Shown: positions 17,027-26,079 of the stretch, piece after piece
Layout: every line of letters starts with the position of its first letter
Position numbering within the stretch: the stretch's first letter is position 1
Translations under genes and position numbers: made by a program
Assembly: GCF_023715685.1 (NCBI RefSeq)
Contig: NZ_JAMBOQ010000003.1
Span: forward strand, 372,001-436,000
Direction: 5' to 3'
DNA: 64,000 nucleotides
From: Priestia aryabhattai
GTDB taxonomy: Bacteria; Bacillota; Bacilli; Bacillales; Bacillaceae_H
The notes under the pieces: model-generated
What the model was told of the DNA's origin: nothing
Databases searched by the model: none
Seen by the model: only the letters and a program-made list of their open reading frames with translations

Positions 17027-17977
17027 TAGGTTTAAATGTTCCTTTAACGTATTTGATACTTTTGTACGCTCTGATTCTGGTACTTCATAATAGTAAATAC
17101 CATTTAATTTTTCACCACTACCACCAATTTGAATTTGTTCTAAGTTGCTTCGAGCTTCCTTATAGTTGGCTTGAATATCTTTCATCTGGTCAAATGTTAA
17201 ATTTGTTTTTACGTTATTACCTATAGCATCAAGAATAGTTCCGTAATTTGTTAATGATTTAACACTAGCCCCTTCATCAATAACTGCTTGAATAATTTGA
17301 CGCTGACGTTCTTGACGTCCAAAGTCTCCTCTTGGATCTTCATGACGCATACGAGAATAAGCTAATGCTTCTTCACCATTTAACGAAATTTGACCTTTTG
17401 AAAAAGAGAATCCATCTTGCTTAAATGAAAGAGGGCTGTTAACTGTAACACCTCCAACAGCATCTACAATATCTTTAAAACTTTCCATATTTACTTGAAC
17501 ATAATAGTCAATTGGGATATCTAGAAAGTTTTCAACTGTTTTAATCGACATATCAACTCCGCCAAATGCATAGGCGTGGTTGATTTTATCTTTTGTACCT
17601 TTACCCACAATTTCAGTACGCGTATCACGTGGAATACTTACCATTTTCATAGATTTATCTTTAGGATTTACAGTTAAAACAATTAAAGAATCTGAACGTC
17701 CGCGATCACCTTTACGTTCATCTACTCCTAGTAGTAAGAAAGAGATTGGATCTTGCTTTTCAAAGCTGACTCCTGTATTACGTTTCTCAGACTTTGCTCG
17801 ACTCAGAGGTTCATGTGTTTTATTAAAGGCATTTGCCACTGAACTGTATACGGAATATCCGTAAATCCCAACCCCTAAAATAAGAAGAAGTATAATAGCT
17901 AATGCAATTTTAAACCCTTTTTTCTTTTTTGACTTGCGCTTTTTTCTCCTGCGCTGTACTTCGTATTCTGTTTCCAT
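17021..17977 (-). CDS. LytR-CpsA-Psr (LCP) glycopolymer ligase
   Basis: This 318-residue protein has a strongly basic cytoplasmic start (RRRKKRKSKKKK), one membrane anchor (GFKIALAIILLLILGVGIYG) and an extracellular LCP domain. Key LCP residues are intact: LGVDERKGDRGRSDS, MVSIPRDTRTEI, DYYVQVNMESF, and ALAYSRMRHEDPRGDFGRQERQ. LCP proteins move lipid-linked glycopolymers onto peptidoglycan. Next to a complete Wzx/Wzy capsule operon it probably attaches this polymer to the wall. It is convergent with ywqD and divergent from the SGNH-like gene. Confidence 0.92.
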   Translation of the reverse strand: METEYEVQRRRKKRKSKKKKGFKIALAIILLLILGVGIYGYSVYSSVANAFNKTHEPLSRAKSEKRNTGVSFEKQDPISFLLLGVDERKGDRGRSDSLIVLTVNPKDKSMKMVSIPRDTRTEIVGKGTKDKINHAYAFGGVDMSIKTVENFLDIPIDYYVQVNMESFKDIVDAVGGVTVNSPLSFKQDGFSFSKGQISLNGEEALAYSRMRHEDPRGDFGRQERQRQIIQAVIDEGASVKSLTNYGTILDAIGNNVKTNLTFDQMKDIQANYKEARSNLEQIQIGGSGEKLNGIYYYEVPESERTKVSNTLKEHLNLK

Positions 17978-18156
17978 TTTTTTATCGTCCTTTACAATTT
18001 TTTAGATAAAAAGATCATGTCTTTCATCATGTGACAAAATACACAACTATTCTACTATCTTATCAAAAAAATGTCATTTTTAATCATTTTTTATAAAAAA
18101 ACAGTAAAAAATATATTATAATGGAAAGACAAGTAAACAAATAAGGGAGTTAATTT

Positions 18157-18924
18157 ATGAAAGTATTTGTGAATATTTTTGCGGCTGTTGTGCTAATCAT
18201 TACTATCGTCGCAGGTAAAATGTATTGGGATCATCAAATGTCTGCAGAAGCTTCTAGTACAAGCAAGTCAAGTAGCAGTGCTAGTAAAGCGGCTAGTGGA
18301 AATTGGGAAGACTATGCAGAGAATCTTCCAAAATCCGTGAAAGAGAAGTTAAAAAAAGCAGAAGCATCAGGAAAGCCGATAAAGTTATTAATTGTAGGTT
18401 CACAAGCAACAGCTACTGATTCGAAGGCATGGCCTGAAACGTTAAAGCAAACATTAAATCATACATATGGTTCGCTTGTAGAAACGAGCGTACTCGAATA
18501 CAAAGACGAAACCACGCTTGATTTTGTTCGTAATCAAGATTATAAAGATATTATCAAAGAAAAGCCCGATGTACTGTTATTTGAGCCTTTTTTATTAAAT
18601 GATAATGGTGTAGTAGGGATTACAAACACGCTGGATAACTTAGATGTGATCATGTCTCATATTACAGAGGCTGACAAAGATCTTGTAACGATTTTACAGC
18701 CGTCTCAGCCAATTTATAATGCGACCAACTATCCAAAAGAAGCAGAAGCTTTAGGCAAGTTTGCGAAGAAGAATGGCTATGAGTATGTCAATCATTGGAG
18801 TGCATGGCCTGATTATAAGTCAGAGAAAATCCTAGATTATCTAGTAGAGAAGCAGCGCGTTCCAACTGCTAAAGGCAACAAAGCGTGGAGCAGCTACTTA
18901 GAAGAATATTTTACAGCATCTTAA
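18157..18924 (+). CDS. SGNH/GDSL-like membrane-anchored protein, copy 1
   Basis: This 255-residue protein has an N-terminal membrane anchor (VNIFAAVVLIITIVAGKMYW), a serine-rich linker and an extracellular SGNH-like fold. Block I is KLLIVGSQATATDSKAW, with a candidate nucleophile Ser but no GDS. The C-terminal block reads EYVNHWSAWPD with a His. ILQPSQPIYN is shared with the second copy at 31.7 kb. In the family such enzymes remove or transfer acyl groups on surface sugars; acetyl modification of this polysaccharide is inferred. A TATAAT lies at 18117-18122. Confidence 0.75.
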   Translation: MKVFVNIFAAVVLIITIVAGKMYWDHQMSAEASSTSKSSSSASKAASGNWEDYAENLPKSVKEKLKKAEASGKPIKLLIVGSQATATDSKAWPETLKQTLNHTYGSLVETSVLEYKDETTLDFVRNQDYKDIIKEKPDVLLFEPFLLNDNGVVGITNTLDNLDVIMSHITEADKDLVTILQPSQPIYNATNYPKEAEALGKFAKKNGYEYVNHWSAWPDYKSEKILDYLVEKQRVPTAKGNKAWSSYLEEYFTAS

Positions 18925-18948
18925 ACCTGTCGTTTGACAGGTTTTTTT
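18924..18948 (+). terminator. Terminator of SGNH-like gene 1
   Basis: AAACCTGTC and GACAGGTTT form a 9-bp stem followed by a T-run, directly after the stop codon. Confidence 0.88.
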
Positions 18949-19099
18949 ATTGAGATGAAGCTGCTTTTAATATAGTCTGTAGGACTTCTTATTCTATGTA
19001 AAAATTTTGTAAGAAAACCTATTAATTTATTGAAAATTGCCAAAAACAGTATTAAGATTAGATATAATTATCGTTATTAAGTAAAGGAGGAAATGTGCT

Positions 19100-19861
19100 G
19101 TGATAGATTTATATACGAATATCTTGCCTAATGTAGACAAAGGGCCGCGCGATACGACTGCTTTTTTAGCCATGGCAAAATCCCTGGTTGATCAAGGTGT
19201 AACGTCTGTAGTAGCGGCTCCGGTATATGATAATCGAGACACCGAACAACTTACGATTCAAATGCATGTAGACGCAGCGAATGAGCGCTTGCAGCATTCA
19301 TTTATTCCTCTTACCATTCTTCCTGGACAAAAGGCAATCATTCATGATCGTCTTGTTACAGCGTTTGAACAAAATACACTCATCACGGTTAACCGCTCTA
19401 CGAAATATGTGCTTTTACAGATTCCAAACCAATACACATTTAGCTCTACTGAACAAATTCTTTATCAGCTTCAATTAAAAGGTGTTGTCCCAATTATTAG
19501 TGAGCCGGAACGACAATCGGTATTTCTAGAAAATCCTGATCAGCTTTATGAACTTGTGAAAAAAGGAGCTATTGTTCAGCTGTCCGCAGGCAGCTTAATC
19601 GGTAAAAATGGCCGCAAAGAGAAAAAAGCCGCTTTTTCGTTTATTAACAACGGACTGGCTCACGTTATTGCATCAGGGGTAAGTGCTGATACATACGAAA
19701 GTTATACATTGCCTAACGCATACGAGATCGTATCTAAACAGCTCGGTACACAAGCTCTTTATAAGTTTATGGGGAATGCTGACTATGTAGCAGAAGGAAA
19801 AGCCATCTTTAAAGAACAGCCAGAACGAGTAAAAAAAGGAAAAATACTAGGTATATTTTAG
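19100..19861 (+). CDS. PHP-phosphatase paralogue lacking metal ligands, copy A
   Basis: This 253-residue protein aligns along its whole length with the YwqE-type phosphatase at 4.1 kb but has lost the active site. DLHCHILP is DLYTNILP, TPHH is APVY, PGQE is PGQK, VHPERN is SEPERQ, and SDAHN is SGVSA. The scaffold is well kept (KKGAIVQLSAGSLIGKNGRKEKKAA) and so is the C-terminal VKKGKILGIF. The start is GTG 19100 after AAAGGAGG. It has its own promoter (TATAAT at 19063-19068) and terminator. It may be a pseudo-enzyme that binds kinase or sugar-polymer partners; no hydrolysis is expected. Confidence 0.85.
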   Translation: MIDLYTNILPNVDKGPRDTTAFLAMAKSLVDQGVTSVVAAPVYDNRDTEQLTIQMHVDAANERLQHSFIPLTILPGQKAIIHDRLVTAFEQNTLITVNRSTKYVLLQIPNQYTFSSTEQILYQLQLKGVVPIISEPERQSVFLENPDQLYELVKKGAIVQLSAGSLIGKNGRKEKKAAFSFINNGLAHVIASGVSADTYESYTLPNAYEIVSKQLGTQALYKFMGNADYVAEGKAIFKEQPERVKKGKILGIF

Positions 19862-19869
19862 TTTGTTTT

Positions 19870-19898
19870 AAAGCCTGTTCGTATCGGATGGGCTTTTT
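19870..19898 (+). terminator. Terminator of PHP paralogue A
   Basis: AAAGCC and GGCTTT flank a loop of about 15 nt and are followed by a T-run. Confidence 0.65.
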
Positions 19899-20003
19899 GT
19901 TATGGTTCTAAAGGTTATTATTCCGGTAAAAAAAGTATGCTAAAATGAGGAACATAATATTAGAATTTCCAAATTACTGTGTAAAAAACAAGGAGAAGAT
20001 TTT

Positions 20004-20744
20004 GTGATAGATATTTACACCCATATGTTACCCAGAACAGCAAACAGCAAGCAGCAGTTTGTAGATGCTGCTAAACATCTAGTTAGTCAAGGCATAAAAG
20101 CAGTAGCGACGACTTTAAATGATAAAGAAACGAATACTTCTCTTTCTCTTTATGTTAAAGAAGCAAACCAAACATTAAAAGATAATAATATCCCTCTTAC
20201 GATTGTTGAAGGAACGGAAGTGGTGGCGAACCGTACGTTTGCAGAATCTTATCAACGCCGTGATGCTATGCTTGCTTCAAATGAAAAATATATCGTGTTA
20301 ACCATTCCTAAACAGGAAGAAGCGGATTATCTTAAACAGCTGGTATATGAAATTCAGCTAAATAAAATTGTTCCGATTATTAGCGAACCTGAATGTCACC
20401 CATACTTTTTAGAACATAAAAACGCATTGTATAAATTTGTTAAAAAAGGAGCTATTGTACAATTATCTTCAGATAGTATTATTGGTAAAAACGGCAAGCA
20501 AGCTAAAAAAGCTGCGATGCAGTTTATTGAACGTAACCTTGCCCATGTGATTGCTTCTGGTGCAAGCTTGGATAACTACAAGCAGCATTCACTGCGTCAA
20601 GCTTATGATGTAATCACAAAAGAAAAAGGAGCTGAGACATCTCAGCTGCTGATGCAAAACGCAGAAGCTACATTTAATGGTCAAGGCATTCAAACTTTAC
20701 CGCCTGACCGCATCAAAAAAACAAAATTCCTAGGAATCTTTTAA
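20004..20744 (+). CDS. PHP-phosphatase paralogue lacking metal ligands, copy B
   Basis: The 246-residue second degenerate YwqE-like protein reads DIYTHMLP (only the second His kept), ATTLND for ATPHH, VEGTEV, SEPECH and SGASLDN. KKGAIVQLSSDSIIGKNGKQAKKAA is conserved with copies A and C, and the protein ends IKKTKFLGIF. GTG 20004 has an AAGGAGA site 8 nt upstream. An extended -10 (TG plus TAAAAT at 19941-19946) suggests separate transcription. Intact ORF and preserved scaffold argue against a decaying pseudogene. Confidence 0.83.
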   Translation: MIDIYTHMLPRTANSKQQFVDAAKHLVSQGIKAVATTLNDKETNTSLSLYVKEANQTLKDNNIPLTIVEGTEVVANRTFAESYQRRDAMLASNEKYIVLTIPKQEEADYLKQLVYEIQLNKIVPIISEPECHPYFLEHKNALYKFVKKGAIVQLSSDSIIGKNGKQAKKAAMQFIERNLAHVIASGASLDNYKQHSLRQAYDVITKEKGAETSQLLMQNAEATFNGQGIQTLPPDRIKKTKFLGIF

Positions 20745-20756
20745 TATTTCCCTATG

Positions 20757-20792
20757 TACCCTGGTTAACATTCGGTTAATCGGGGTATTTGC
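20757..20792 (+). terminator. Possible terminator after PHP paralogue B
   Basis: TACCC with GGGTA and GTTAAC with GTTAA form an imperfect hairpin followed by TTTGC. It is weak compared with the other terminators here. Confidence 0.4.
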
Positions 20793-21022
20793 ATACAAAG
20801 ACCTATTTTAGACCCTTCTTTTTTCATCATTATTTGGCGTTATTTTACAAATTATGTTTGCGTTTTCACAGAGAGTGATAGTAAAATATTGTTAGTTAAG
20901 TAGAGGACAGGAAAGTGCGCGGTTTTCTGGGGTTTGTGGTGGTAAATGTCGAGAAGAATACATAGTGTATAATGCCGAATCGTCGTAGAATAGAGCTATA
21001 CAAAACGCAGGAGGGGAATAAA

Positions 21023-21790
21023 GTGATTGATATTCATACGTACATATTGCCTAATATCGATAGCGGACCTGAGGAAGTAGACGGCTTTTTGAAGATGGCA
21101 CGTTCGTTAGCGGATCAAGGCGTTCAGTCCGTGGTCGCCACTCCGCTTTATGATAGCGATCAAGAGTTTATGAAACACCATTTATTTCTCTATGTAAATG
21201 CAGCTAATGAATGGCTCACAAATTCATATATTCCTCTTCAAGTATTACCAGGTCAACTTGTCCCTTTATCGCCTCAGCTTCTGCGAAACTATGAGCGAAA
21301 TCAGCTTCTCACGCTTAATCACACCGATAAATATTTGTTTCTTTCACTGCCTGAGTTTGATGTCCCACCTTATTTTGAAAACATACTGTATGATCTTCAA
21401 GCAAAAGGCATTGTGCCTATTCTTCGTTCACCAGAATGTCATCCGATTTTCCGAGATCACCCTGAGCGTTTGTATGAGCTGGTGAAAAAAGGTGTACTCG
21501 TTCAGCTAAGCGCCGCTAGTATTCTCGGTTTAAATGGAAAAAAAGAAAAGAAAGCGGCATGGACATTTATTAAATACCGCTTAGCCCACGTGATTGCCTC
21601 TGGCGTTCATGCTCGAAATTACCACGACTATTCACTTTCAAAAGCGTATGATTACATTTCCGATATGTATGGTGCTTCAGAACTTTATTTTTTTATTGAA
21701 AATGCAGAGGCTATTATTGACGGTCGTCCGGTTCATCAATTGGAGCCTGAGCCGATGAAAAAATTTAGTTTATTTAAATTATTCGGCTGA
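21023..21790 (+). CDS. PHP-phosphatase paralogue lacking metal ligands, copy C
   Basis: The 255-residue third degenerate copy reads DIHTYILPNIDSG (first His kept), ATPLYD, PGQLVP, RSPECH and SGVHARN, so at least five of the usual metal ligands are gone. GTG 21023 follows GGAGGGG. A longer in-frame ATG at 20972 overlaps the TATAAT -10 element at 20968-20973 and is rejected. The C-terminal tail differs from the other copies (MKKFSLFKLFG). A TGTCGAG sequence near 20948 resembles a 0A box with one mismatch. Function unknown. Confidence 0.83.
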   Translation: MIDIHTYILPNIDSGPEEVDGFLKMARSLADQGVQSVVATPLYDSDQEFMKHHLFLYVNAANEWLTNSYIPLQVLPGQLVPLSPQLLRNYERNQLLTLNHTDKYLFLSLPEFDVPPYFENILYDLQAKGIVPILRSPECHPIFRDHPERLYELVKKGVLVQLSAASILGLNGKKEKKAAWTFIKYRLAHVIASGVHARNYHDYSLSKAYDYISDMYGASELYFFIENAEAIIDGRPVHQLEPEPMKKFSLFKLFG

Positions 21791-21792
21791 AG

Positions 21793-21835
21793 ACAAGGCG
21801 CTTTACCATAAAAATGGTAAAGCGCCTTGTTTTAT
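21793..21835 (+). terminator. Terminator of PHP paralogue C
   Basis: A perfect 17-bp stem (ACAAGGCGCTTTACCAT and complement, AAAA loop) is followed by TTTT. Confidence 0.93.
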
Positions 21836-21890
21836 CTTTCCCTCATTGTGGTATGGGATAGAAAGGAAGTTAAAGAAAGGAAGATTAAAT

Positions 21891-23612
21891 ATGATGAAAA
21901 CTACAGCTGGAAAAGCAGCCATGTCTGTGTTAAAAGAATGGAATATCGATCATATTTTCGGTATGCCCGGAGATTCAATCAATCATTTTATGGACAACTT
22001 GCGCAGTGAAAAAGACGAAATTGAATTTATTCAAGTCCGTCACGAGGAAGTAGGCGCACTTGCGGCATCTTCTTATGCTAAAATCACGGGCAAAATCGGC
22101 GTGTGTCTGTCAATTGGGGGGCCGGGTGCGATTCATTTGTTAAACGGTTTGTATGATGCGAAAGCAGACGGTGCACCAGTGTTAGTGCTAGCTGGACAGG
22201 TGCCACGTGAGAAGCTTGGCAATGAATCGTTTCAAGAAGTGAACTTAGAACGTGTTTTTGATGATGTGTCGGTGTTTAATCACCGAGTAGACTCGCCTGA
22301 ATCGTTTCCGCATCTGCTGCAGCAAGCGATTCGAACGGCTTATGCAAAAAAAGGTGTCGCGGTATTAGTTATTCCAGATGATATTCCGTCTTCAACGATT
22401 AAAATTGACTCAAAAACGCCAGTTGCCAATGTATCAAAATCAATTTCTCATAGTGATCCCGAAGATATAGCTAAAGCGCTTCTAGCGATTAAATACGCAA
22501 AAAAACCGGTTATTTTAGCGGGAACAGGTGCAAAGCACGCGAAGCTTGAGTTAGCACAGTTTGCGGAGAAAATTGCGGCGCCGGTTATTTTTACGCTTCC
22601 CGCTAAAGGAATACTGCCTGATCATCATCCTTATAATCTTGGGCAGCTCGGACAGCTTGGGACGAAGCCGTCTTATGAAGCGATGGAAGAAACCGATTTG
22701 TTAATTATGGTTGGGACTTCGTATCCATACCGTGAGTTTTTACCGGATGGAGCCGAAGCAATACAACTGGACTCAGATGCCACACAAATTGGCAGACGCT
22801 ATCCTGTATCAATCGGATTAGTCGGTGACTCTAAAACGACGCTGTCACAGCTTACGCATAATTTAGATTATCAAGAAAACCGCCGTTTTTTAGAAGAATG
22901 TCAAGTCAATATGGAAAACTGGTGGAAACACGTAGAAAAAGAAGAAAATGAAGTGAGTACGCCAATCAAGCCGCAGCAAGTAATTCCGAAGCTTCAAAAA
23001 ATAGTTGATGATGATGCAATTGTATCTGTTGATGTCGGGAACGTTACGGTATGGATGGCGAGACATTTCCGCATGACGAATCAAAAATTTGTAGTTTCCA
23101 GCTGGCTGGCAACGATGGGCTGCGGACTTCCGGCTGCGATTGCAGGAAAGCTTGCCCATCCTGAAAAACAATCGGTAGCCGTATGCGGTGACGGAGGCTT
23201 TACGATGGTGATGCAAGATTTTGTAACGGCTGTGAAGTATAAGCTGCCGATCGTTGTAGTGGTGCTGAACAACAGTGAAATCGGGATGATTAAATATGAA
23301 CAAGCGCTTCAAGGTCACTTGGATTATCAAACGCAGCTTGGTGAAATGAACTTTGCGAAGTTCGCTGAATCGTGCGGAGGAATTGGTTACCGAGTTGAAA
23401 AATACGAAGAGCTAGAAACAGCTTTTGAAAAAGCAGCGCTTGCGAATGTCCCTGTTGTGATTGATGTGGTCGTAGCAGATGAACCGCCGCTTCCAGGCAA
23501 AATTTCATTCGGACAAGCGGCCAATTATTCGAAGCATATGATGAAAAAGTTCTTCAAAGAACATGAGCTCGAAATGCCGCCGCTTCGTAAAGGACTAAGC
23601 AGAATGCTTTAA
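21891..23612 (+). CDS. ydaP: Pyruvate oxidase (YdaP/Pox family)
   Basis: This 573-residue thiamine-diphosphate and FAD enzyme oxidises pyruvate to acetate, CO2 and reduced quinone (or acetyl phosphate and H2O2 in some families). The N-terminal Pyr domain has IDHIFGMPGDSINHFMDN and the catalytic Glu in RHEEVGALAASSYAKITGKIG. The central FAD-like domain has KKPVILAGTGA. The C-terminal PP domain has SVDVGNVTVWMARHF and the ThDP motif CGDGGFTMVMQDF...LNNSEIG. It aligns with B. subtilis YdaP throughout. ATG 21891 has an AAAGGAAG site; the longer ORF start has none. Confidence 0.92.
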   Translation: MMKTTAGKAAMSVLKEWNIDHIFGMPGDSINHFMDNLRSEKDEIEFIQVRHEEVGALAASSYAKITGKIGVCLSIGGPGAIHLLNGLYDAKADGAPVLVLAGQVPREKLGNESFQEVNLERVFDDVSVFNHRVDSPESFPHLLQQAIRTAYAKKGVAVLVIPDDIPSSTIKIDSKTPVANVSKSISHSDPEDIAKALLAIKYAKKPVILAGTGAKHAKLELAQFAEKIAAPVIFTLPAKGILPDHHPYNLGQLGQLGTKPSYEAMEETDLLIMVGTSYPYREFLPDGAEAIQLDSDATQIGRRYPVSIGLVGDSKTTLSQLTHNLDYQENRRFLEECQVNMENWWKHVEKEENEVSTPIKPQQVIPKLQKIVDDDAIVSVDVGNVTVWMARHFRMTNQKFVVSSWLATMGCGLPAAIAGKLAHPEKQSVAVCGDGGFTMVMQDFVTAVKYKLPIVVVVLNNSEIGMIKYEQALQGHLDYQTQLGEMNFAKFAESCGGIGYRVEKYEELETAFEKAALANVPVVIDVVVADEPPLPGKISFGQAANYSKHMMKKFFKEHELEMPPLRKGLSRML

Positions 23613-23615
23613 TCA

Positions 23616-23643
23616 GTGACTCTCCTTACAGGGGAGTCTTTTT
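23616..23643 (+). terminator. Terminator after pyruvate oxidase
   Basis: GACTCTCC and GGGGAGTC pair around TTACA and are followed by five T. The next gene's ribosome binding site lies directly behind it, so it may be partial. Confidence 0.8.
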
Positions 23644-23655
23644 AGGAGGGATATC

Positions 23656-25236
23656 ATGGGAGTGTTTGAAATCATTTTACTTATTTTTGGCGCGGTAATG
23701 ATGCTTGTTATTTTAGTACCAATTATCATTGCTATTATTCTTTGGATGAAAGATGAAAAACAAGAAGAGCATTCGGTGCTTAGAAATTATCCGCTGCTCG
23801 GGAAAATGCGCTATATTTTTGAGAAAATGGGGCCTGAACTGCGTCAGTATTTATTTTTAAATAATAACGAAGACAAGCCGTTTTCTAGAAATCAATATGA
23901 ACAAACCGTTAAGTCAGGTAAATACTTGAACCGAATGATGGGATTCGGTTCAGAGCGTGATTTTAACGAACCGGGCTATTATATTCGAAATGCGGTGTTT
24001 CCAAAGCAGCGCGACGAAATGAAAGTGGATAATAAACAAAAAATCAAAACAAAAGTATATAAAATGGACGCGGATAACTTATTCAGCCGAAGAGAGCACC
24101 GAGAAGAAAAAAAAGCGGATCCGTTTTATTTGCGGGATGAAGATGCGATCGTCATAGGGCCTTCATGCAAAGAGCCGTTTGTTGTAAAAGGATTAATCGG
24201 TCAATCCGGCATGAGCTTTGGAGCGCTTGGTGACCATGCGATTACCGCTTTATCACTAGGATTAGGACGAGCAGGCGGCACGTGGATGAACACGGGAGAA
24301 GGCGGACTGTCACCGTATCATTTAAAAGGAAACGTCGACATTATTTTTCAAATTGGTCCAGGACTTTTTGGCGTTCGGACAAAAGAAGGCGAATTTTCAT
24401 GGGAAGAATTTAAAAAGAAAAGTGAAATGGAACAAATTAAAGCGTTTGAAATTAAGCTGGCGCAAGGAGCTAAAACGCGAGGCGGTCACGTGGACGGTTC
24501 AAAAGTAACGGAAGAAATCGCCGAGATCCGCAACTTGAAGCCAGGAGAATCTGTAGACAGTCCAAACCGTTTTAAAGAGTTCGCGTCGTATCCTGAAATG
24601 TTTCAGTTTATTGAAAAACTTCGAGATGTGGGCGGCAAGCCCGTAGGCATTAAAATGGTTGTTGGAAACACAAATGACCTTGAAGAAATGGCGGCCTATA
24701 TGAAAGAGACGGGAAGTGGTCCTGACTTTATTACCATCGACGGAGCAGAAGGAGGAACAGGCGCATCGTTTCAAGAATTAGCGGACGGAGCGGGCGTACC
24801 GCTATTTTCAGGATTGCCTTTTGTGGATGAACTGCTTAGAAAGTATGGCGTTCGTGATGAAGTAAAACTGTTTGCATCCGGCAAGCTGTTAACGGCTGAT
24901 AAAATTGCGACTGCTTTATCGTTAGGTGCTGACTGCGTCAATATTGCCAGAGGCTTTATGTTTTCTGTTGGCTGTATTCAAGCGGAGGTTTGTCACAACA
25001 ATAGGTGCCCAGTCGGTGTAGCCACAACAGCTCCAAAGCTGCAAAAAGCGCTTATTATTGAAGAAAAATCGTACCGTGTGTGCAACTACGTGCTGTCGCT
25101 TCGTGAAGGATTGTTTAATTTAGCAGCAGCAGCCGGTATTGATTCCCCGACGAAGTTTTCAAAAAAACACGTGGTGTTCAAAAACAGCAGCGGACAATTA
25201 GCTGACATTTCTGTAAAAGAAAAGATTTACGTATAA
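23656..25236 (+). CDS. yerD: FMN-binding glutamate synthase-like protein (YerD family)
   Basis: The 526-residue protein has an N-terminal membrane helix (IILLIFGAVMMLVILVPIIIAIILW) followed by the GltB central/FMN barrel. Motifs include GQSGMSFGALGDHAITALSLGL, NTGEGGLSPYH, GIKMVVGNT and ITIDGAEGGTGASF. The cysteine motif CHNNRCPVGVATTAP corresponds to the 3Fe-4S site region of glutamate synthase. It lacks the glutaminase domain, so it is not a full GOGAT. B. subtilis YerD has the same size and layout; its substrate is not established. It may be cotranscribed with pyruvate oxidase. Confidence 0.88.
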   Translation: MGVFEIILLIFGAVMMLVILVPIIIAIILWMKDEKQEEHSVLRNYPLLGKMRYIFEKMGPELRQYLFLNNNEDKPFSRNQYEQTVKSGKYLNRMMGFGSERDFNEPGYYIRNAVFPKQRDEMKVDNKQKIKTKVYKMDADNLFSRREHREEKKADPFYLRDEDAIVIGPSCKEPFVVKGLIGQSGMSFGALGDHAITALSLGLGRAGGTWMNTGEGGLSPYHLKGNVDIIFQIGPGLFGVRTKEGEFSWEEFKKKSEMEQIKAFEIKLAQGAKTRGGHVDGSKVTEEIAEIRNLKPGESVDSPNRFKEFASYPEMFQFIEKLRDVGGKPVGIKMVVGNTNDLEEMAAYMKETGSGPDFITIDGAEGGTGASFQELADGAGVPLFSGLPFVDELLRKYGVRDEVKLFASGKLLTADKIATALSLGADCVNIARGFMFSVGCIQAEVCHNNRCPVGVATTAPKLQKALIIEEKSYRVCNYVLSLREGLFNLAAAAGIDSPTKFSKKHVVFKNSSGQLADISVKEKIYV

Positions 25237-25264
25237 AAAAAGCTGCCGGTTGGCAGCTTTTTTA
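25236..25264. terminator. Bidirectional terminator
   Basis: AAAAAAGCTGCC and GGCAGCTTTTTT pair around a short GGTT loop and serve yerD and the convergent GntR gene. Confidence 0.92.
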
Positions 25265-25888
25265 TTGTCTTCGCTGAAGCAAATGCAGGCAAAACTCTAA
25301 GTCTTTTTGAAGATGTTCTTGCATTAACGCTTCGGCTTTTTCGGCATTGCGTTCTTTAATGGCGTTATAAATGTCTTCATGTTCGTCAATTAAAAATGGA
25401 CGGTTGTAAAACACCACGGTATGACGGAATAAGTAAATGATGGACTGCATGCGGTCGATGATATTCACCATCACATCATTGTTGCTTGCGTTCACAATAA
25501 TGGCATGAAAACGTTCATTCGCGCTCATAATTTCTTCAAAAGAACCGTTCCTTCCGATGTCTACGCATTCTTTTAATTCTTCTAATTCTTTGTCAGATAA
25601 AAAAGTTGCGGCAGCCTTAGAAGCCGAGCCTTCTAGCAGCATTCGCACTTCAAACAAGTTGCGTAAGTCTTTTTCCGTAGGCGACACCACTTTTTTTCGA
25701 ACAATCAGTCCTTCATATTCTAAGCGTCTGATGGAATCACGAATCGGCGTTCGGCTGAATCCAAGCTCGCTCGCTAATTTTTCTTCGACGATTTTTGTAC
25801 CGCCTTCAAGTTCACCGTTTAAAATTTTATCTCGAATCATCTCATAAGAAGGGTGATGAGACGAACGAGAACCTTGATTTCTTAACAT
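25262..25888 (-). CDS. GntR-family regulator (FadR/FCD subfamily) of the acid-sugar operon
   Basis: The 208-residue protein has an N-terminal winged helix (YEMIRDKILNGELEGGTKI, then LGFSRTPIRDSIRRLEYEGL) and a C-terminal all-helical FCD ligand domain (MSANERFHAIIVNAS, LIDEHEDIYNAI). ATG 25888 is chosen because AGAGGTGA lies just upstream; longer in-frame starts lack a site. It is divergent from the acid-sugar operon. A GTATAC element at 25964-25969 upstream of it and four more ahead of the operon suggest that it controls both. The effector is probably an acid sugar or its phosphate. Confidence 0.87.
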   Translation of the reverse strand: MLRNQGSRSSHHPSYEMIRDKILNGELEGGTKIVEEKLASELGFSRTPIRDSIRRLEYEGLIVRKKVVSPTEKDLRNLFEVRMLLEGSASKAAATFLSDKELEELKECVDIGRNGSFEEIMSANERFHAIIVNASNNDVMVNIIDRMQSIIYLFRHTVVFYNRPFLIDEHEDIYNAIKERNAEKAEALMQEHLQKDLEFCLHLLQRRQ

Positions 25889-26079
25889 ACTCTGCTTCAC
25901 CTCTAGCATTTGACACGAGGAATCTCGTCTCTTTCTCTCTTTATTTTTTATCATTTTGTACGCGTATACCCAAATCATACTATAACTTGTGAGTAGTTGG
26001 GACGGAAAGTTTCGCTTTTGGAAATAAATTTCATTTAAAAAAAGTCTAGACAAATAAATAGAATGCGAATATGATGAGT

